Source of the DNA: Pararhizobium qamdonense
Lineage (GTDB): Bacteria; Pseudomonadota; Alphaproteobacteria; Rhizobiales; Rhizobiaceae
Length of the DNA: 64,000 nucleotides
Direction: 5' to 3'
NCBI RefSeq assembly: GCF_029277445.1
Contig: NZ_CP119566.1
Coordinates: forward strand, 4,094,001 to 4,158,000
Shown here: piece after piece, positions 9,550-18,618 of the stretch
Layout of the letters: each line of letters starts with the position of its first letter
How positions within the stretch are numbered: the first letter of the stretch is position 1
Program-made: the position numbers and the translations under genes
The notes under the pieces: model-generated
What the model saw: the letters and a program-made list of their open reading frames with translations, nothing else
Told to the model about the DNA's origin: nothing
Database searches by the model: none

Positions 9550-10872
9550 CTACCAGCGCCGCTCAAAGCGACGCCGCAACAGGATTGCGCCCAGGTTCAT
9601 GACGACGAGGAAGATCAAGAGGATCATGATCGCACCCGAAGTCCGTTCGACAAATGCACGTTCGGCTTCGTTGGCCCACATATAGATCTGGACCGGCAGA
9701 GCAGTGGACGGGTCCATCGGCGAGCCCGGATAATCGACCACGAAGGCCACCATGCCGATCAAAAGAAGCGGCGCGGTTTCGCCGAGCGCATGCGCCAGGC
9801 CGATGATGGTGCCCGTGAGCACGCCTGGCATGGCGAGCGGCAGGACATGGTGGAAGATGGTCTGCATCTTCGACGCGCCAAGACCCAAAGCTGCCGAGCG
9901 GATCGACGGCGGCACCGCCTTCAAGGCTGCGCGGGTGGCGATGATGATCGTAGGAAGCGTCATCAATGTCAGCACCAGGCCACCGACGACGGCGGCCGAA
10001 CGGGGCATGCCGGCGAAGTTGATGAAGATCGACAGGCCGAGCAGACCATAGACGATGGAGGGAACCGCCGCGAGGTTGTTGATATTGACCTCGATCAGAT
10101 CGGTCAGCCGGTTCTTCGGCGCAAACTCCTCCAGATAGATCGATGCCGCAACGCCGATCGGAAGGGCAAGCGCCAGGACGATCAGCATCATGTACAGCGA
10201 GCCGAGTGCGGCGACGCCAATACCGGCGGCTTCAGGACGGCTGGAGGCACCATAGGTGAACAGGCCGGTGTTGAACTGCTTGGCCATTGCGCCGGTTTCG
10301 GTCAGCTTTTTCATCCATTCGAGCTGCTGATCCTTCACCTTGCGGTTGGCTTCGGCAACGGTCAGGTCGATCTGGCCCTTGTTGGCGCTGTCGATATTGC
10401 CTTCTGCGAGCAGAGAGACATTGGCGGTCGTGCCGATGATGGCCGGATTGGCAACCACCAGATCGCGCAGTTGCGTGCGGGCACTGGCCGAAACCATGTC
10501 CGTTGCCTGCTTGACGAGCGGCCTGTTGGCAGGATCGATGCCAAGTGCCTTGATCAGCGCGTCACGCACCAGAAAAGGATAGTTCGCCGTCATCAGCTTG
10601 GACGGATTGGCGCCACGCTCGTTCTTCGGATCGATGATCTGTTCCGAAAACTCGATCGGCAGGGTGATCGCCGTCTGCTGGAAGGCCGTGTAGCCCTTGG
10701 AGACGACGGTCCACAACAGAACGAAGAGGAAGAACAGGCCGATCAGGATTGCCGTCAGGCCGTAAGCCTTGAAGCGGCGTTCGGACGCGTAGCGCTTCTT
10801 GATGCCGATATCGCGTCTTGTCTGCGCCGGGCGCACGAAGGTGGACTGTACGGAGGATGTCATGTCGGTCAT
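9550..10872 (-). CDS. pstA: Phosphate ABC transporter permease PstA
   Basis: Inner-membrane permease with one N-terminal membrane helix (about residues 37-60), a large periplasmic insertion of roughly 150 residues, and the conserved transporter core from about residue 215. The coupling motif region EAA-like segment is ALGLGASKMQTIFHHVLPLAMPGVLTG. At 440 residues it is the long alphaproteobacterial form. Its ATG overlaps the pstC stop by 4 bases (ATGA), indicating translational coupling. Confidence 0.95.
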   Translation of the reverse strand: MTDMTSSVQSTFVRPAQTRRDIGIKKRYASERRFKAYGLTAILIGLFFLFVLLWTVVSKGYTAFQQTAITLPIEFSEQIIDPKNERGANPSKLMTANYPFLVRDALIKALGIDPANRPLVKQATDMVSASARTQLRDLVVANPAIIGTTANVSLLAEGNIDSANKGQIDLTVAEANRKVKDQQLEWMKKLTETGAMAKQFNTGLFTYGASSRPEAAGIGVAALGSLYMMLIVLALALPIGVAASIYLEEFAPKNRLTDLIEVNINNLAAVPSIVYGLLGLSIFINFAGMPRSAAVVGGLVLTLMTLPTIIIATRAALKAVPPSIRSAALGLGASKMQTIFHHVLPLAMPGVLTGTIIGLAHALGETAPLLLIGMVAFVVDYPGSPMDPSTALPVQIYMWANEAERAFVERTSGAIMILLIFLVVMNLGAILLRRRFERRW

Positions 10873-12353
10873 TCGTACTGTTCCCGATACTTGCGCACGA
10901 TGTAGAGTGCATAGATGTTGAGGCAGAGCGTGATGGCAAACAGCGTGATGCCGAGAGCAAACGCCACCAATGTCTGAGGCGAGTTGAACTCGAGGTCGCC
11001 CGTCAGCTGATTGACGATCTTGACGGTGACCGTGGTCATCGCCTCGAACGGGTTGAGCTGCATGCGGGCGGCAACACCGGCAGCCAGCACCACGATCATG
11101 GTCTCACCGACAGCACGCGAAGCCGTCAGAAGCAGAGCACCGACGATGCCGGGAAGTGCTGCCGGCAGGATGACGCGCTTGATGGTTTCGGAGCGGGTGG
11201 CGCCAAGACCGAGCGAGCCGTCGCGCAGCGAACGCGGCACCTGCGTGATGATATCGTCCGACAGGGAGGAGACGAACGGGATCAGCATGATGCCCATGAC
11301 GAGACCGGCGGTGAGAACGCTCTGCGCCTGGATGAAGTTGACGTAGTTTCCCGTCACCAGCCCATTCAGCTGCGCCGAGATATCACGCAGGAAAGGCCCG
11401 ACCGTCACCAGCGCGAAGAAGCCGTAGACGATGGTCGGAATGCCGGCGAGGATTTCGAGCAGCGGCTTGGCAATGCCGCGCACCACAGGCCTTGCATATT
11501 CGGCCATGTAGATGGCGGCGAACAGGCCGACCGGCACGGCAAAGAGCATGGCGACAAAGGCAATATAGAGCGTACCCGCGAGAAGCGGCAGAAGACCGAA
11601 CTGGCCTTCCGTGCCGCCGCTGCCGGCCGCCGAAAAGCGCGGATCCCAGACAGTGCCGAAGAAGAATGCGCTGGGGGATACCGACTGGAAGAAGCGGATG
11701 GCCTCCGACAACATCGAGCCGACAATGCCGACCGTCGTCAGGATCGCAATGGAAGAGGCCAAAAGCAACGTACCGAGCATGACGCGCTCGACACGGTTTC
11801 TGGCCCGGAAGGGCGCGCTGATACCGCGAATGGCGAAAACAGCACCGGCAAGGGCGATGATCAGCACGACCGCGCTCATCACCCACCGGCTGCCGTCTCT
11901 CAAGCTGTTATAATGCTGGGCGGCCGCAACCATATAAGGCTCGCCGGCATTGGCCATTGGAACGCCCTTGGCCGCCAGCGCGTCTCGCAGGCTGGAGGAG
12001 CCGTTGGTGACGGCTTCAAGCTCAGCACTGTTCAAAAGCTTCAGGCCATTGGCAACCTGCATGACCTGGCCGAGCATTAGCTCGGTGGTCGCGCCACCCT
12101 GGCTTTGAACAGTTTCCGGCAAAGCGGACCGGACGGAATTTTCAACGAAAAACGGGCTGGCGAGAAGCCACACGGCAAGAACGAAAACAGCCGGCAGAAC
12201 CGCCCAGATGGCGACATAGGCGCCATGATAACCAGGAAGAGAATGCAGGGCGGAAAGCTTGCCTTTGGAGCTGGCCATCGCCCGCCCACGGCCGGCAAAA
12301 AATGCTCCAAGGCCAACGATCAAAATGACCAAAAGAATAAGAGAAGTGCTCAT
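10869..12353 (-). CDS. pstC: Phosphate ABC transporter permease PstC
   Basis: Partner permease of PstA. It is a long 494-residue form with N-terminal helices, and the core carries SLGLGATRSETIKRVILPAALPGI, the cytoplasmic loop that contacts PstB. I start it at the ATG ending at 12353 (MSTSLILL) because a gggggga ribosome site lies 7 bases upstream; the open frame continues 8 codons further to another ATG. Follows pstS after a strong hairpin. Confidence 0.93.
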   Translation of the reverse strand: MSTSLILLVILIVGLGAFFAGRGRAMASSKGKLSALHSLPGYHGAYVAIWAVLPAVFVLAVWLLASPFFVENSVRSALPETVQSQGGATTELMLGQVMQVANGLKLLNSAELEAVTNGSSSLRDALAAKGVPMANAGEPYMVAAAQHYNSLRDGSRWVMSAVVLIIALAGAVFAIRGISAPFRARNRVERVMLGTLLLASSIAILTTVGIVGSMLSEAIRFFQSVSPSAFFFGTVWDPRFSAAGSGGTEGQFGLLPLLAGTLYIAFVAMLFAVPVGLFAAIYMAEYARPVVRGIAKPLLEILAGIPTIVYGFFALVTVGPFLRDISAQLNGLVTGNYVNFIQAQSVLTAGLVMGIMLIPFVSSLSDDIITQVPRSLRDGSLGLGATRSETIKRVILPAALPGIVGALLLTASRAVGETMIVVLAAGVAARMQLNPFEAMTTVTVKIVNQLTGDLEFNSPQTLVAFALGITLFAITLCLNIYALYIVRKYREQYE

Positions 12354-12413
12354 CGATATGTCCCCCCGGCCCATCAATCATTGAAAGCCGGCAAATCCGC
12401 ATACTTCGGGAGG

Positions 12414-12440
12414 TCCGGCACGGCGTTTCGCCGTGCCGGA
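12414..12440 (-). promoter_or_regulatory. Strong hairpin between pstS and pstC
   Basis: Perfect 12-bp stem (12414-12425 with 12429-12440) closed by a TTT loop, 13 bases after the pstS stop. There is no T-run after it on the minus strand, so it is more likely an mRNA 3'-protecting or attenuating hairpin than a full terminator. That would give more PstS than membrane components. Frc shows the same layout. Confidence 0.7.
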
Positions 12441-12453
12441 TTATTGACTTATA

Positions 12454-13488
12454 TTAGAGCATGTTGCCGTCGGTGAAGGCCTTGCGGTCAGCTTCGCGCT
12501 CGGCATCGGGAGCCGGAACGAGACCGTAGGCAGCCAGCGGGCTTTCCGGGCCGACCATCTGGTCGTCGAGGAAGAATTCAACATATTCCTTCAGGCCCGG
12601 GATAACGCCGAGATGGGCCTTCTTGACGTAGAAGAACAGCGGGCGGGAAACCGGATATTCACCCGAAGCGATCGTCGCGCCCGACGGAACGATGCCGCTG
12701 ACGGTGGCAACCTTCAGCTTGTCAGCGTTGTTTTCATAGAAGGACAGGCCGAAAACGCCGATGCCGTTCTTGTTGGACGCGATACGGGCGAGGGTTTCGG
12801 TGTAGTCACCATCGATATCGATCGCCAGGCCGTCCTTGCGAACAGCGATGCACTTCTTGGCAGCTTCCTTTTCGTCGGCAACGAGGCCCTTGATGGCAAC
12901 GTCAGCACCGGTGTCCTTGCAGCCGTGGGCCAGCATCTTCTCGTCGAAGACTTCGCGCGTGCCGTGCTTTTCGCCTGGGATGTAGGCGGCGATTTCAACG
13001 TCCGGCAGGTCCTTGTTGACTTCCGACCACTTCTTGTAAGGATTGGCAACAAGCTTGCCGTCGATAACGAGTTCAGCGGCGAGAGCCAGGTAGATATCCT
13101 TCGGCTCAAGCTTCAGGTCAGCATTGCTGCTGTCGGTTGCGAAGACGATGCCGTCATAGCCGATCTTGACTTCCTGGACTTCGGTAACGCCGGCTGCCTT
13201 GCAGGTTTCCAGCTCGCTGTCCTTGATCTTGCGCGATGCGTTGGCAATATCGATCGTGTCCGGGCCAACGCCCTTGCAGAATTCCTTCAGGCCGGCACCG
13301 GTGCCGCCCGATTCAACAACCGGGGTCTTGAAGTCAGGGAAGGTTTCGCCGAACGTTTCGGCAACAATCTTTGCGTAAGGCAGAACTGTCGAGGAACCAG
13401 CGACCTGGATCTGGTCGCGAGCAATGGCAACGCCTGCAAAAGCGGCGGATGCAACCAGAGCTGCAACAGTAAGTTTCAAGGACTTCAT
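12454..13488 (-). CDS. pstS: Phosphate-binding periplasmic protein PstS
   Basis: Substrate-binding protein of the Pst importer. Signal peptide at the N-terminus (MKSLKLTVAALVASAAFA, cleavage near AIA-RD), then the phosphate-site motifs AGSSTVLPYAK, VVESGGTGAGLKEFC and a GTREVF segment. Mature length (about 320) is typical of the alphaproteobacterial PstS subgroup. Start chosen at the ATG ending at 13488, with gggag 7-8 bases upstream; an ATG 14 codons earlier would bury the signal peptide. Confidence 0.95.
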   Translation of the reverse strand: MKSLKLTVAALVASAAFAGVAIARDQIQVAGSSTVLPYAKIVAETFGETFPDFKTPVVESGGTGAGLKEFCKGVGPDTIDIANASRKIKDSELETCKAAGVTEVQEVKIGYDGIVFATDSSNADLKLEPKDIYLALAAELVIDGKLVANPYKKWSEVNKDLPDVEIAAYIPGEKHGTREVFDEKMLAHGCKDTGADVAIKGLVADEKEAAKKCIAVRKDGLAIDIDGDYTETLARIASNKNGIGVFGLSFYENNADKLKVATVSGIVPSGATIASGEYPVSRPLFFYVKKAHLGVIPGLKEYVEFFLDDQMVGPESPLAAYGLVPAPDAEREADRKAFTDGNML

Positions 13489-13591
13489 CAAAATACTCCC
13501 ATAATGGGCTTGTGTGGGTGCGCGTTTCATCAGCGCTCGCTTCGCCGTGTCGATCGGCCGCCCTAGTTAGCGCCCGATGCCCACACCTTTT

Positions 13592-13620
13592 ATGTCAAGT
13601 TGACGAAACATTTGTGACAA
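13592..13620 (-). promoter_or_regulatory. phoB-binding site: Candidate Pho box upstream of pstS
   Basis: On the minus strand the segment reads TTGTCAC-AAAT-GTTTCGT-CAAC-TTGACAT: three 7-base units at 11-base spacing. Against the Pho-box unit CTGTCAT they match at 5, 4 and 5 of 7 positions. It lies about 105-130 bases before the pstS ATG, as expected for PhoB activation. The match is degenerate and the call is tentative. Confidence 0.45.
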
Positions 13621-13627
13621 ATCAAGT

Positions 13628-13645
13628 TATTGAAATATTTCAATA
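13628..13645. repeat. 18-bp perfect AT-rich palindrome in the phoR-pstS spacer
   Basis: Bases 13628-13636 and 13637-13645 are exact reverse complements (tattgaaat / atttcaata). It could be a protein-binding site or, as a short hairpin, a 3' signal for phoR about 37 bases after its stop. Confidence 0.6.
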
Positions 13646-13681
13646 TTTTAAATAAATGACTTTTCGGGTGGCAGGTTTATG

Positions 13682-14929
13682 TCAAAACCTGACGGTAAAC
13701 ACCGTGCCCTTGCCGACTTCAGACTGAACCAGCAGCCGGGCGCGATGGCGGGTGAGGATATGCTTGACGATGGCAAGCCCAAGCCCGGTGCCTTTTTTCG
13801 ACCGGCTGGCCTCCACGTTAACCCGGTAGAATCGTTCGGTAATGCGCGGAACATGCTCGGCCGGGATACCCGGCCCGTGATCGCGAACGGATACTTCCGC
13901 AGGCATATCGCCGCCGCCTGACAGCGTGACCTCGACCTTTTTTCCCTCCTGGCCATATTTGCAGGCGTTTTCGATCAGGTTCTCGAAAACTTCCGTCAGT
14001 TCGTCGCGATCTCCCTGCACGATCACCGGATCATCCGGCACGATCAGCGAAATCTCGACGCCGACATCTTCCGCAAGCGGCGCCAGCGCATCACGCACAT
14101 GGCCAAGCAATGGCGCGAGGTTGATCGCCTCATCCGGCGCGATATGCGATTTGAGCTCCAGCCGCGACAGGGACAGGAGATCATCGACCAGCCGGCTCAT
14201 GCGTGTGGCCTGCTCGTGCATGATGCCCAGAAATTTCTCGTGCGCCTTCTGGTCGTTGCGGGCCGGCCCCTGCAGGGTCTCGATGAAGCCACGCAGGGAG
14301 GCGAGCGGCGTTCTCAGCTCATGGCTGGCATTGGCAACAAAATCGGAGCGCATCCGGTCGATGCGGCGCGCCTGGGAAATATCGCGGTAGGACAGGATAT
14401 AGAGCCGCTCATCGGCTTGCTGGCCAACCTGCGCCGGTGCAACCCGCACGATATAGACGGCTTCGGACGGAAAACGTTCGGAATGCTCGATCTGGTTGAC
14501 CTTGCCGGTGACGATGGTTTCACGAACCATGTCGAGGATGCCCGGCGAGCGGACCCGTGCCGAAAGGTCGGTATTGGGTGGAATGGTGCCGAAAGCTTTT
14601 TCTGCCGCCTGATTCTGCAAAAGCACGGTTTCATCCGGCGCAATCACCAGGATCGGGGTATCGAGAGCGTTGAAGACCGTCGCGAGCATGTCGAGATCGG
14701 TTTCTTCCACCACGGAGGGTGCAACGGCTGCGACCGGCGGCTTGGGATCGGCGGAGCGATTGAAGAGCACGATCATCCAGACGAGCCAGAACAGCAGCAC
14801 GGCTGCCGTATGGATGCCCGACAGAACAAGGACAACGGCTGCGGCGACCGACAGGCCGATGATCCATATCTCCGACCTGGCCGTCTGCTTCAGTCGCTCC
14901 CAGACATTTGCTGTATCTTCCAAAATCAT
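13682..14929 (-). CDS. phoR: Phosphate regulon sensor histidine kinase PhoR
   Basis: Membrane histidine kinase that phosphorylates PhoB. Residues about 18-55 form two membrane helices; a PAS-like domain follows (about 80-180). The H-box is NASHELRTPLASL, the N-box ENLIENACKYG, and G-boxes VRDHGPGIP and KGTGLGLAIVKH, so it should be an active kinase. Length 415. First gene of the leftward pho cluster and divergent from ppk2. Confidence 0.95.
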   Translation of the reverse strand: MILEDTANVWERLKQTARSEIWIIGLSVAAAVVLVLSGIHTAAVLLFWLVWMIVLFNRSADPKPPVAAVAPSVVEETDLDMLATVFNALDTPILVIAPDETVLLQNQAAEKAFGTIPPNTDLSARVRSPGILDMVRETIVTGKVNQIEHSERFPSEAVYIVRVAPAQVGQQADERLYILSYRDISQARRIDRMRSDFVANASHELRTPLASLRGFIETLQGPARNDQKAHEKFLGIMHEQATRMSRLVDDLLSLSRLELKSHIAPDEAINLAPLLGHVRDALAPLAEDVGVEISLIVPDDPVIVQGDRDELTEVFENLIENACKYGQEGKKVEVTLSGGGDMPAEVSVRDHGPGIPAEHVPRITERFYRVNVEASRSKKGTGLGLAIVKHILTRHRARLLVQSEVGKGTVFTVRF

Positions 14930-15071
14930 CTCACGTGCACGGTGCCATTGACCGGTGATAGCGGAGGTTCATGACATGATTTTCACGGCATGCTTGAATT
15001 CGCAATGCAATTGTGGCCTCCTCCCGTGAAATCGGCGGCCGGCCGTACACTATAGTCAGTAAGGATACGGG

Positions 15072-15953
15072 ATGACGGATATTCAGGAAAACAAGCCGGT
15101 CGAACTGATCGTCAACGGCAAAGAGCGCATTTTCGACATTGACGATCCGAAGCTGCCCGGCTGGATCGACAACAATGCGCTGGCGTCCGGGGACTTTCCC
15201 TATGAGAAGAAATTCGACGGCGACGAATATGACGACCTTCTCGAGAAGCTGCAGATCGAGCTGGTCAAGGTCCAGTTCTGGCTGCAGGCAACCGGCAAAC
15301 GCGTGCTGGCTTTGTTTGAGGGCCGCGATGCCGCCGGCAAGGGCGGTTCGATCTATGCCATCCGGTCCTATATCAATCCCCGCTCTGCCCGTGTCGTCGC
15401 GCTGCCCAAACCCACCGAGACCGAGCAGGGCCAGTGGTACTACCAGCGTTACATCTCGCATTTCCCTTCGGCCGGCGAATTCGTGATGTTCGATCGCTCC
15501 TGGTACAATCGCGGCGGTGTCGAGCCGGTCATGGGCTTTTGCACGCCGGAACAGCATGAAAAATTTCTGAAACACACGCCACGGCTGGAGAAGCTGATCA
15601 CCGGCGACAATATATTCTTCTTCAAATTCTGGCTCGATATCGGCCGCGAGATGCAGCTGAAGCGCTTCCACGACCGCCGTCACGACCCGTTGAAGGTGTG
15701 GAAGCTTTCGCCGATGGATATCGCCGCCTTGACGAAATGGGATGATTATACCGAGGCGCGCGACAGCATGCTGAAGGCAACGCATACCGACACCGCACCC
15801 TGGACCGTGGTTCGCGCCAACGACAAGAAACGGGCGCATCTGAACCTGATCCGACACCTGCTCGATTCGCTGGACTATGACGGCAAGGACAAGAGCGCGA
15901 TCGGCAAGATCGACGACAAGATCCTCGGCTTTGGCCACGGCTTCGTCAAATAG
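15072..15953 (+). CDS. ppk2: Polyphosphate kinase 2 family protein
   Basis: PPK2 enzymes use polyphosphate to phosphorylate nucleoside di- or monophosphates, or run the reverse reaction. Walker A is [13 protein letters not shown], the Walker B-like lid motif is [12 protein letters not shown], and [19 protein letters not shown] is the conserved basic segment. A 293-residue single-domain form fits class I PPK2; the exact nucleotide preference cannot be read. Ribosome site aagga about 9 bases upstream. It is divergently transcribed from phoR with a 142-base spacer, which suggests joint control with the phosphate regulon. Confidence 0.92.
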   Translation: MTDIQENKPVELIVNGKERIFDIDDPKLPGWIDNNALASGDFPYEKKFDGDEYDDLLEKLQIELVKVQFWLQATGKRVLALFEGRDAAGKGGSIYAIRSYINPRSARVVALPKPTETEQGQWYYQRYISHFPSAGEFVMFDRSWYNRGGVEPVMGFCTPEQHEKFLKHTPRLEKLITGDNIFFFKFWLDIGREMQLKRFHDRRHDPLKVWKLSPMDIAALTKWDDYTEARDSMLKATHTDTAPWTVVRANDKKRAHLNLIRHLLDSLDYDGKDKSAIGKIDDKILGFGHGFVK

Positions 15954-15999
15954 CCGTGGCATTCGCGGTTGTTCATCGTGAAACCGCTGACGCGGTCTG

Positions 16000-17172
16000 T
16001 TACTGGCCGGGAAGCACCCGGACAGCATAGACACTAAGGCTGTTGCCGGCGCCGGTCACATCACTGTTGATGAGGATGCGGCCTGGCGAACTCGGTGCCA
16101 GGCTGCGATCGAACGTTACCTGGAACAGCATGTCGTTCTTTTCATCGTTCACCGTGAACCGGTGACGGCCGCAATCGCCGAGCGATGAGAAATCGCATTC
16201 GACGGAAAACTGCGTCTGCTTGCCGCCGTCGGCCTGGACGCTGAGCGCCACGGTCGATGTCTTGCCGGACATCTGTTCGAGGACCGAAGCCGGGATTTCG
16301 ACCGACACGTTGCCATCGGCATCCGCTATGGCCGAGGTGACGCGAAGGCGCTGGCCGCGCTCGTCGCCGACAGGTTCGGCCGCAGCGCGGCTGCCTGCGG
16401 TGACATTGCTGGTATCGGCAGGCGTGAAGACATCGATCCAGTCACCGGAGAACCCCGCCTGCGGCCCAAGCGTCTTCAAGCCCGCCTCACCGTCGAAATC
16501 TTCCGACTGCACCGTCGATGGCGGGTTGGCGACGCTGGTATCGCGCTCCGCCGCCGTCTTCAAAAGTCCACTGGTTTCAACCCACCAGGCGCCCATCACA
16601 ACGGCTGCGACCAGCGTCGTGATGACCATGACGAAGGAGAGAAAGCTGCCACGCTTGCGCCGGCGGGGTTTGACCGCCTGTGCCTCGACCTTCCCGGCTT
16701 TGCCAGCCTTGCCGCGCTTTCCCGCGACCGGTTCAAGCGGTGCCGTGTCGGCGGCACGCTGTCCGTCGCGGCTTTGCGGTCCCTCGCGTCGTTCCGGCCG
16801 CAAGCCCGCAAGCCCGCCGTCGAGCACGGGGCTTTCAGCACGGTCCTCATTGCGCTGCGTGGGCATGTGGATATCGTGATCAAGCTCGGCGGAGGGTGCA
16901 GGCACCTCGCTTGCCGCAACGCGCACCGGCGGCGGCGCGGATACCGATGCGGCGGCCTTTAAGCTGGCGCGCTCTTCCAGTTCGATGGCGTGGATCACCC
17001 CTTCAAGCCGGTGGCGTTGCTGGGCGATCACATCGGGATCGTGCACATCCTGCTTTTTAAGCCCGGCCTCCAGCGCGTTGCGCGCCGATTGATAGATGCG
17101 CGCACGGGTTTCGGAATTCGCCCTTTCGGAACGCTCCAGCGCCTGTCTGATCGCAGTTTCCAGTCCGCTCAC
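16000..17172 (-). CDS. Single-pass membrane protein of unknown function
   Basis: A 390-residue protein I do not recognise. Residues 1-70 are helical and charged (coiled-coil-like, many Arg/Glu). A Pro/Ala/Arg-rich linker runs to about 170 and ends in a very basic stretch (KPRRRKRGS). One membrane helix follows (FLSFVMVITTLVAAVVMGAW, about 178-197). The remaining 190 residues are predicted outside the cytoplasm and look beta-rich, with two cysteines (ECDFSSLGDC) that could form a disulfide. Topology would be N-in, C-out. Convergent with ppk2. Confidence 0.75.
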   Translation of the reverse strand: MSGLETAIRQALERSERANSETRARIYQSARNALEAGLKKQDVHDPDVIAQQRHRLEGVIHAIELEERASLKAAASVSAPPPVRVAASEVPAPSAELDHDIHMPTQRNEDRAESPVLDGGLAGLRPERREGPQSRDGQRAADTAPLEPVAGKRGKAGKAGKVEAQAVKPRRRKRGSFLSFVMVITTLVAAVVMGAWWVETSGLLKTAAERDTSVANPPSTVQSEDFDGEAGLKTLGPQAGFSGDWIDVFTPADTSNVTAGSRAAAEPVGDERGQRLRVTSAIADADGNVSVEIPASVLEQMSGKTSTVALSVQADGGKQTQFSVECDFSSLGDCGRHRFTVNDEKNDMLFQVTFDRSLAPSSPGRILINSDVTGAGNSLSVYAVRVLPGQ

Positions 17173-17459
17173 TCTTCGTCCTTTTTGGTGCAGGCCGCAT
17201 CGGCCTTGCAGTCAATCCGTCCTTACGGCGGCATACCGCTTTCCCGGCACGCTTTTAGACGTGTTAACAATTGGGTAACGGTTGACGCCGCGATCTGCAA
17301 GCCTTGCGCGGCAAACGGGCCGTCAGCACCGGGGAAAACCCGGTACTTTCAGCGCAGCCACCACACCGCCGGCAACAAATCGGCCTTGCAAAACACAACT
17401 CCGCTGCTAAAGTTCTTACGTTTACGGAAACGTCAAAAAATACAAAACGGGAGTGAACC

Positions 17460-18419
17460 TTGTCCCTGCCAGCCATTCTCACCGGCACAACGCGCCTGCC
17501 CGTCGTCGCAGCGCCGCTGTTCATCATATCGCATCCGGCGCTGACGCTTGCCCAATGCAAGGCCGGCGTCGTCGGTTCGTTTCCCGCCCTGAACGCTCGG
17601 CCGGAAGCACAGCTGGACGAATGGCTGGCCGAGATCACCGAAGATCTGGCGGCCTACAATTCCCGCAATCCCGAGAAACCGGCAGCCCCTTTCGCGGTCA
17701 ATCAGATCGTCCACAAGTCCAACAGGCGGCTCGAACACGACCTGATGCTCTGCGTCAAATACAAGGTTCCGATCGTCATATCGTCGCTGGGCGCCGTGCC
17801 CGAGGTCAATGCCGCAATCCATTCCTATGGCGGCATTGTCTTGCATGACGTGATCAACAACCGCCACGCCAATTCGGCCATCCGCAAGGGCGCCGACGGC
17901 CTGATCGCGGTTGCCACCGGCGCCGGCGGCCATGCGGGCACGCTGTCGCCCTTCGCCCTCATTCAGGAAATCCGCACCTGGTTTGACGGACCGCTTCTGC
18001 TTTCGGGCGCAATCGCCACCGGCGGCGCGGTTCTGGCTGCGCAGGCCATGGGCGCCGACATGGCCTATATCGGCTCGCCCTTCATCGCCACCACGGAAGC
18101 ACGCGCCAGCGATGCCTACAAGCAGATGATCGTCGACAGCGCGGCCGCCGATATCGTCTATTCCAACTCGTTCACCGGCATCCACGGCAACTACTTGAAG
18201 CCCTCGATCGTCGCCGCCGGCCTTGATCCCGATCATCTGCCGCAAGCCGACCCGTCCAAGATGGATTTCGAGACGGCCACATCGGGCGCCAAGGCTTGGA
18301 AGGACATCTGGGGCTGCGGCCAGGGCATCGGCGCCGTCACGGAGATCGCCCCGACCGCAAGCCTCGTCGATCGCTTGGCGCTCGAATATGCGCAAGCGAG
18401 ACAAAGGCTGGCGCTCTAA
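17460..18419 (+). CDS. Nitronate monooxygenase-like flavoprotein (2-nitropropane dioxygenase family)
   Basis: FMN-dependent TIM-barrel enzyme that oxidises alkyl nitronates; some relatives are enoyl-ACP reductases (FabK), so substrate is not certain. Visible FMN/phosphate-site stretches are GADGLIAVATGAGGHAG and LLSGAIATGGAVLAAQAMGADMAYIGSPF. Start is TTG at 17460, backed by a gggag site 7 bases upstream; no ATG fits. Length 319 is normal. Stands alone upstream of tRNA-Thr. Confidence 0.85.
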   Translation: MSLPAILTGTTRLPVVAAPLFIISHPALTLAQCKAGVVGSFPALNARPEAQLDEWLAEITEDLAAYNSRNPEKPAAPFAVNQIVHKSNRRLEHDLMLCVKYKVPIVISSLGAVPEVNAAIHSYGGIVLHDVINNRHANSAIRKGADGLIAVATGAGGHAGTLSPFALIQEIRTWFDGPLLLSGAIATGGAVLAAQAMGADMAYIGSPFIATTEARASDAYKQMIVDSAAADIVYSNSFTGIHGNYLKPSIVAAGLDPDHLPQADPSKMDFETATSGAKAWKDIWGCGQGIGAVTEIAPTASLVDRLALEYAQARQRLAL

Positions 18420-18542
18420 AAAGCGCCACGCCACTTGCCCCAAGCTTTTTTGCCCTTCCCAACACTGATGGCTTGAAATCGCATCCGTTTGCGGGTATCA
18501 GCCCCTCACACATCGTTTCGCAGCCTTGCGCAACGCATGCTG

Positions 18543-18618
18543 GCCGCTTTAGCTCAGGTGGTAGAGCACATCATTCGTAATGATGGGGTCGCAGGTTCGA
18601 GTCCTGCAAGCGGCACCA
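18543..18618 (+). tRNA. tRNA-Thr (anticodon CGU)
   Basis: A complete 76-base cloverleaf. Acceptor stem gccgctt (18543-18549) pairs with aagcggc (18608-18614); the D-loop has agctcaggtggtagagc; the anticodon stem-loop is catca-ttcgtaa-tgatg with CGT as anticodon; the T-arm carries ggttcgagtcc. The CCA end is encoded. It reads ACG threonine codons. No repeated copy of its 3' end was noticed nearby, so it does not appear to be an integration site here. Confidence 0.97.

Noticed and set aside
14931..16034. 367-codon open frame antisense to ppk2
   Set aside because: Its length follows from the codon bias of ppk2 on the other strand; ppk2 has all family motifs.
18543..18618. tRNA-Thr as attachment site for a genomic island covering the adhesin region
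   Set aside because: No direct repeat of the tRNA 3' end, no integrase, and the adhesin region has host-like GC content.
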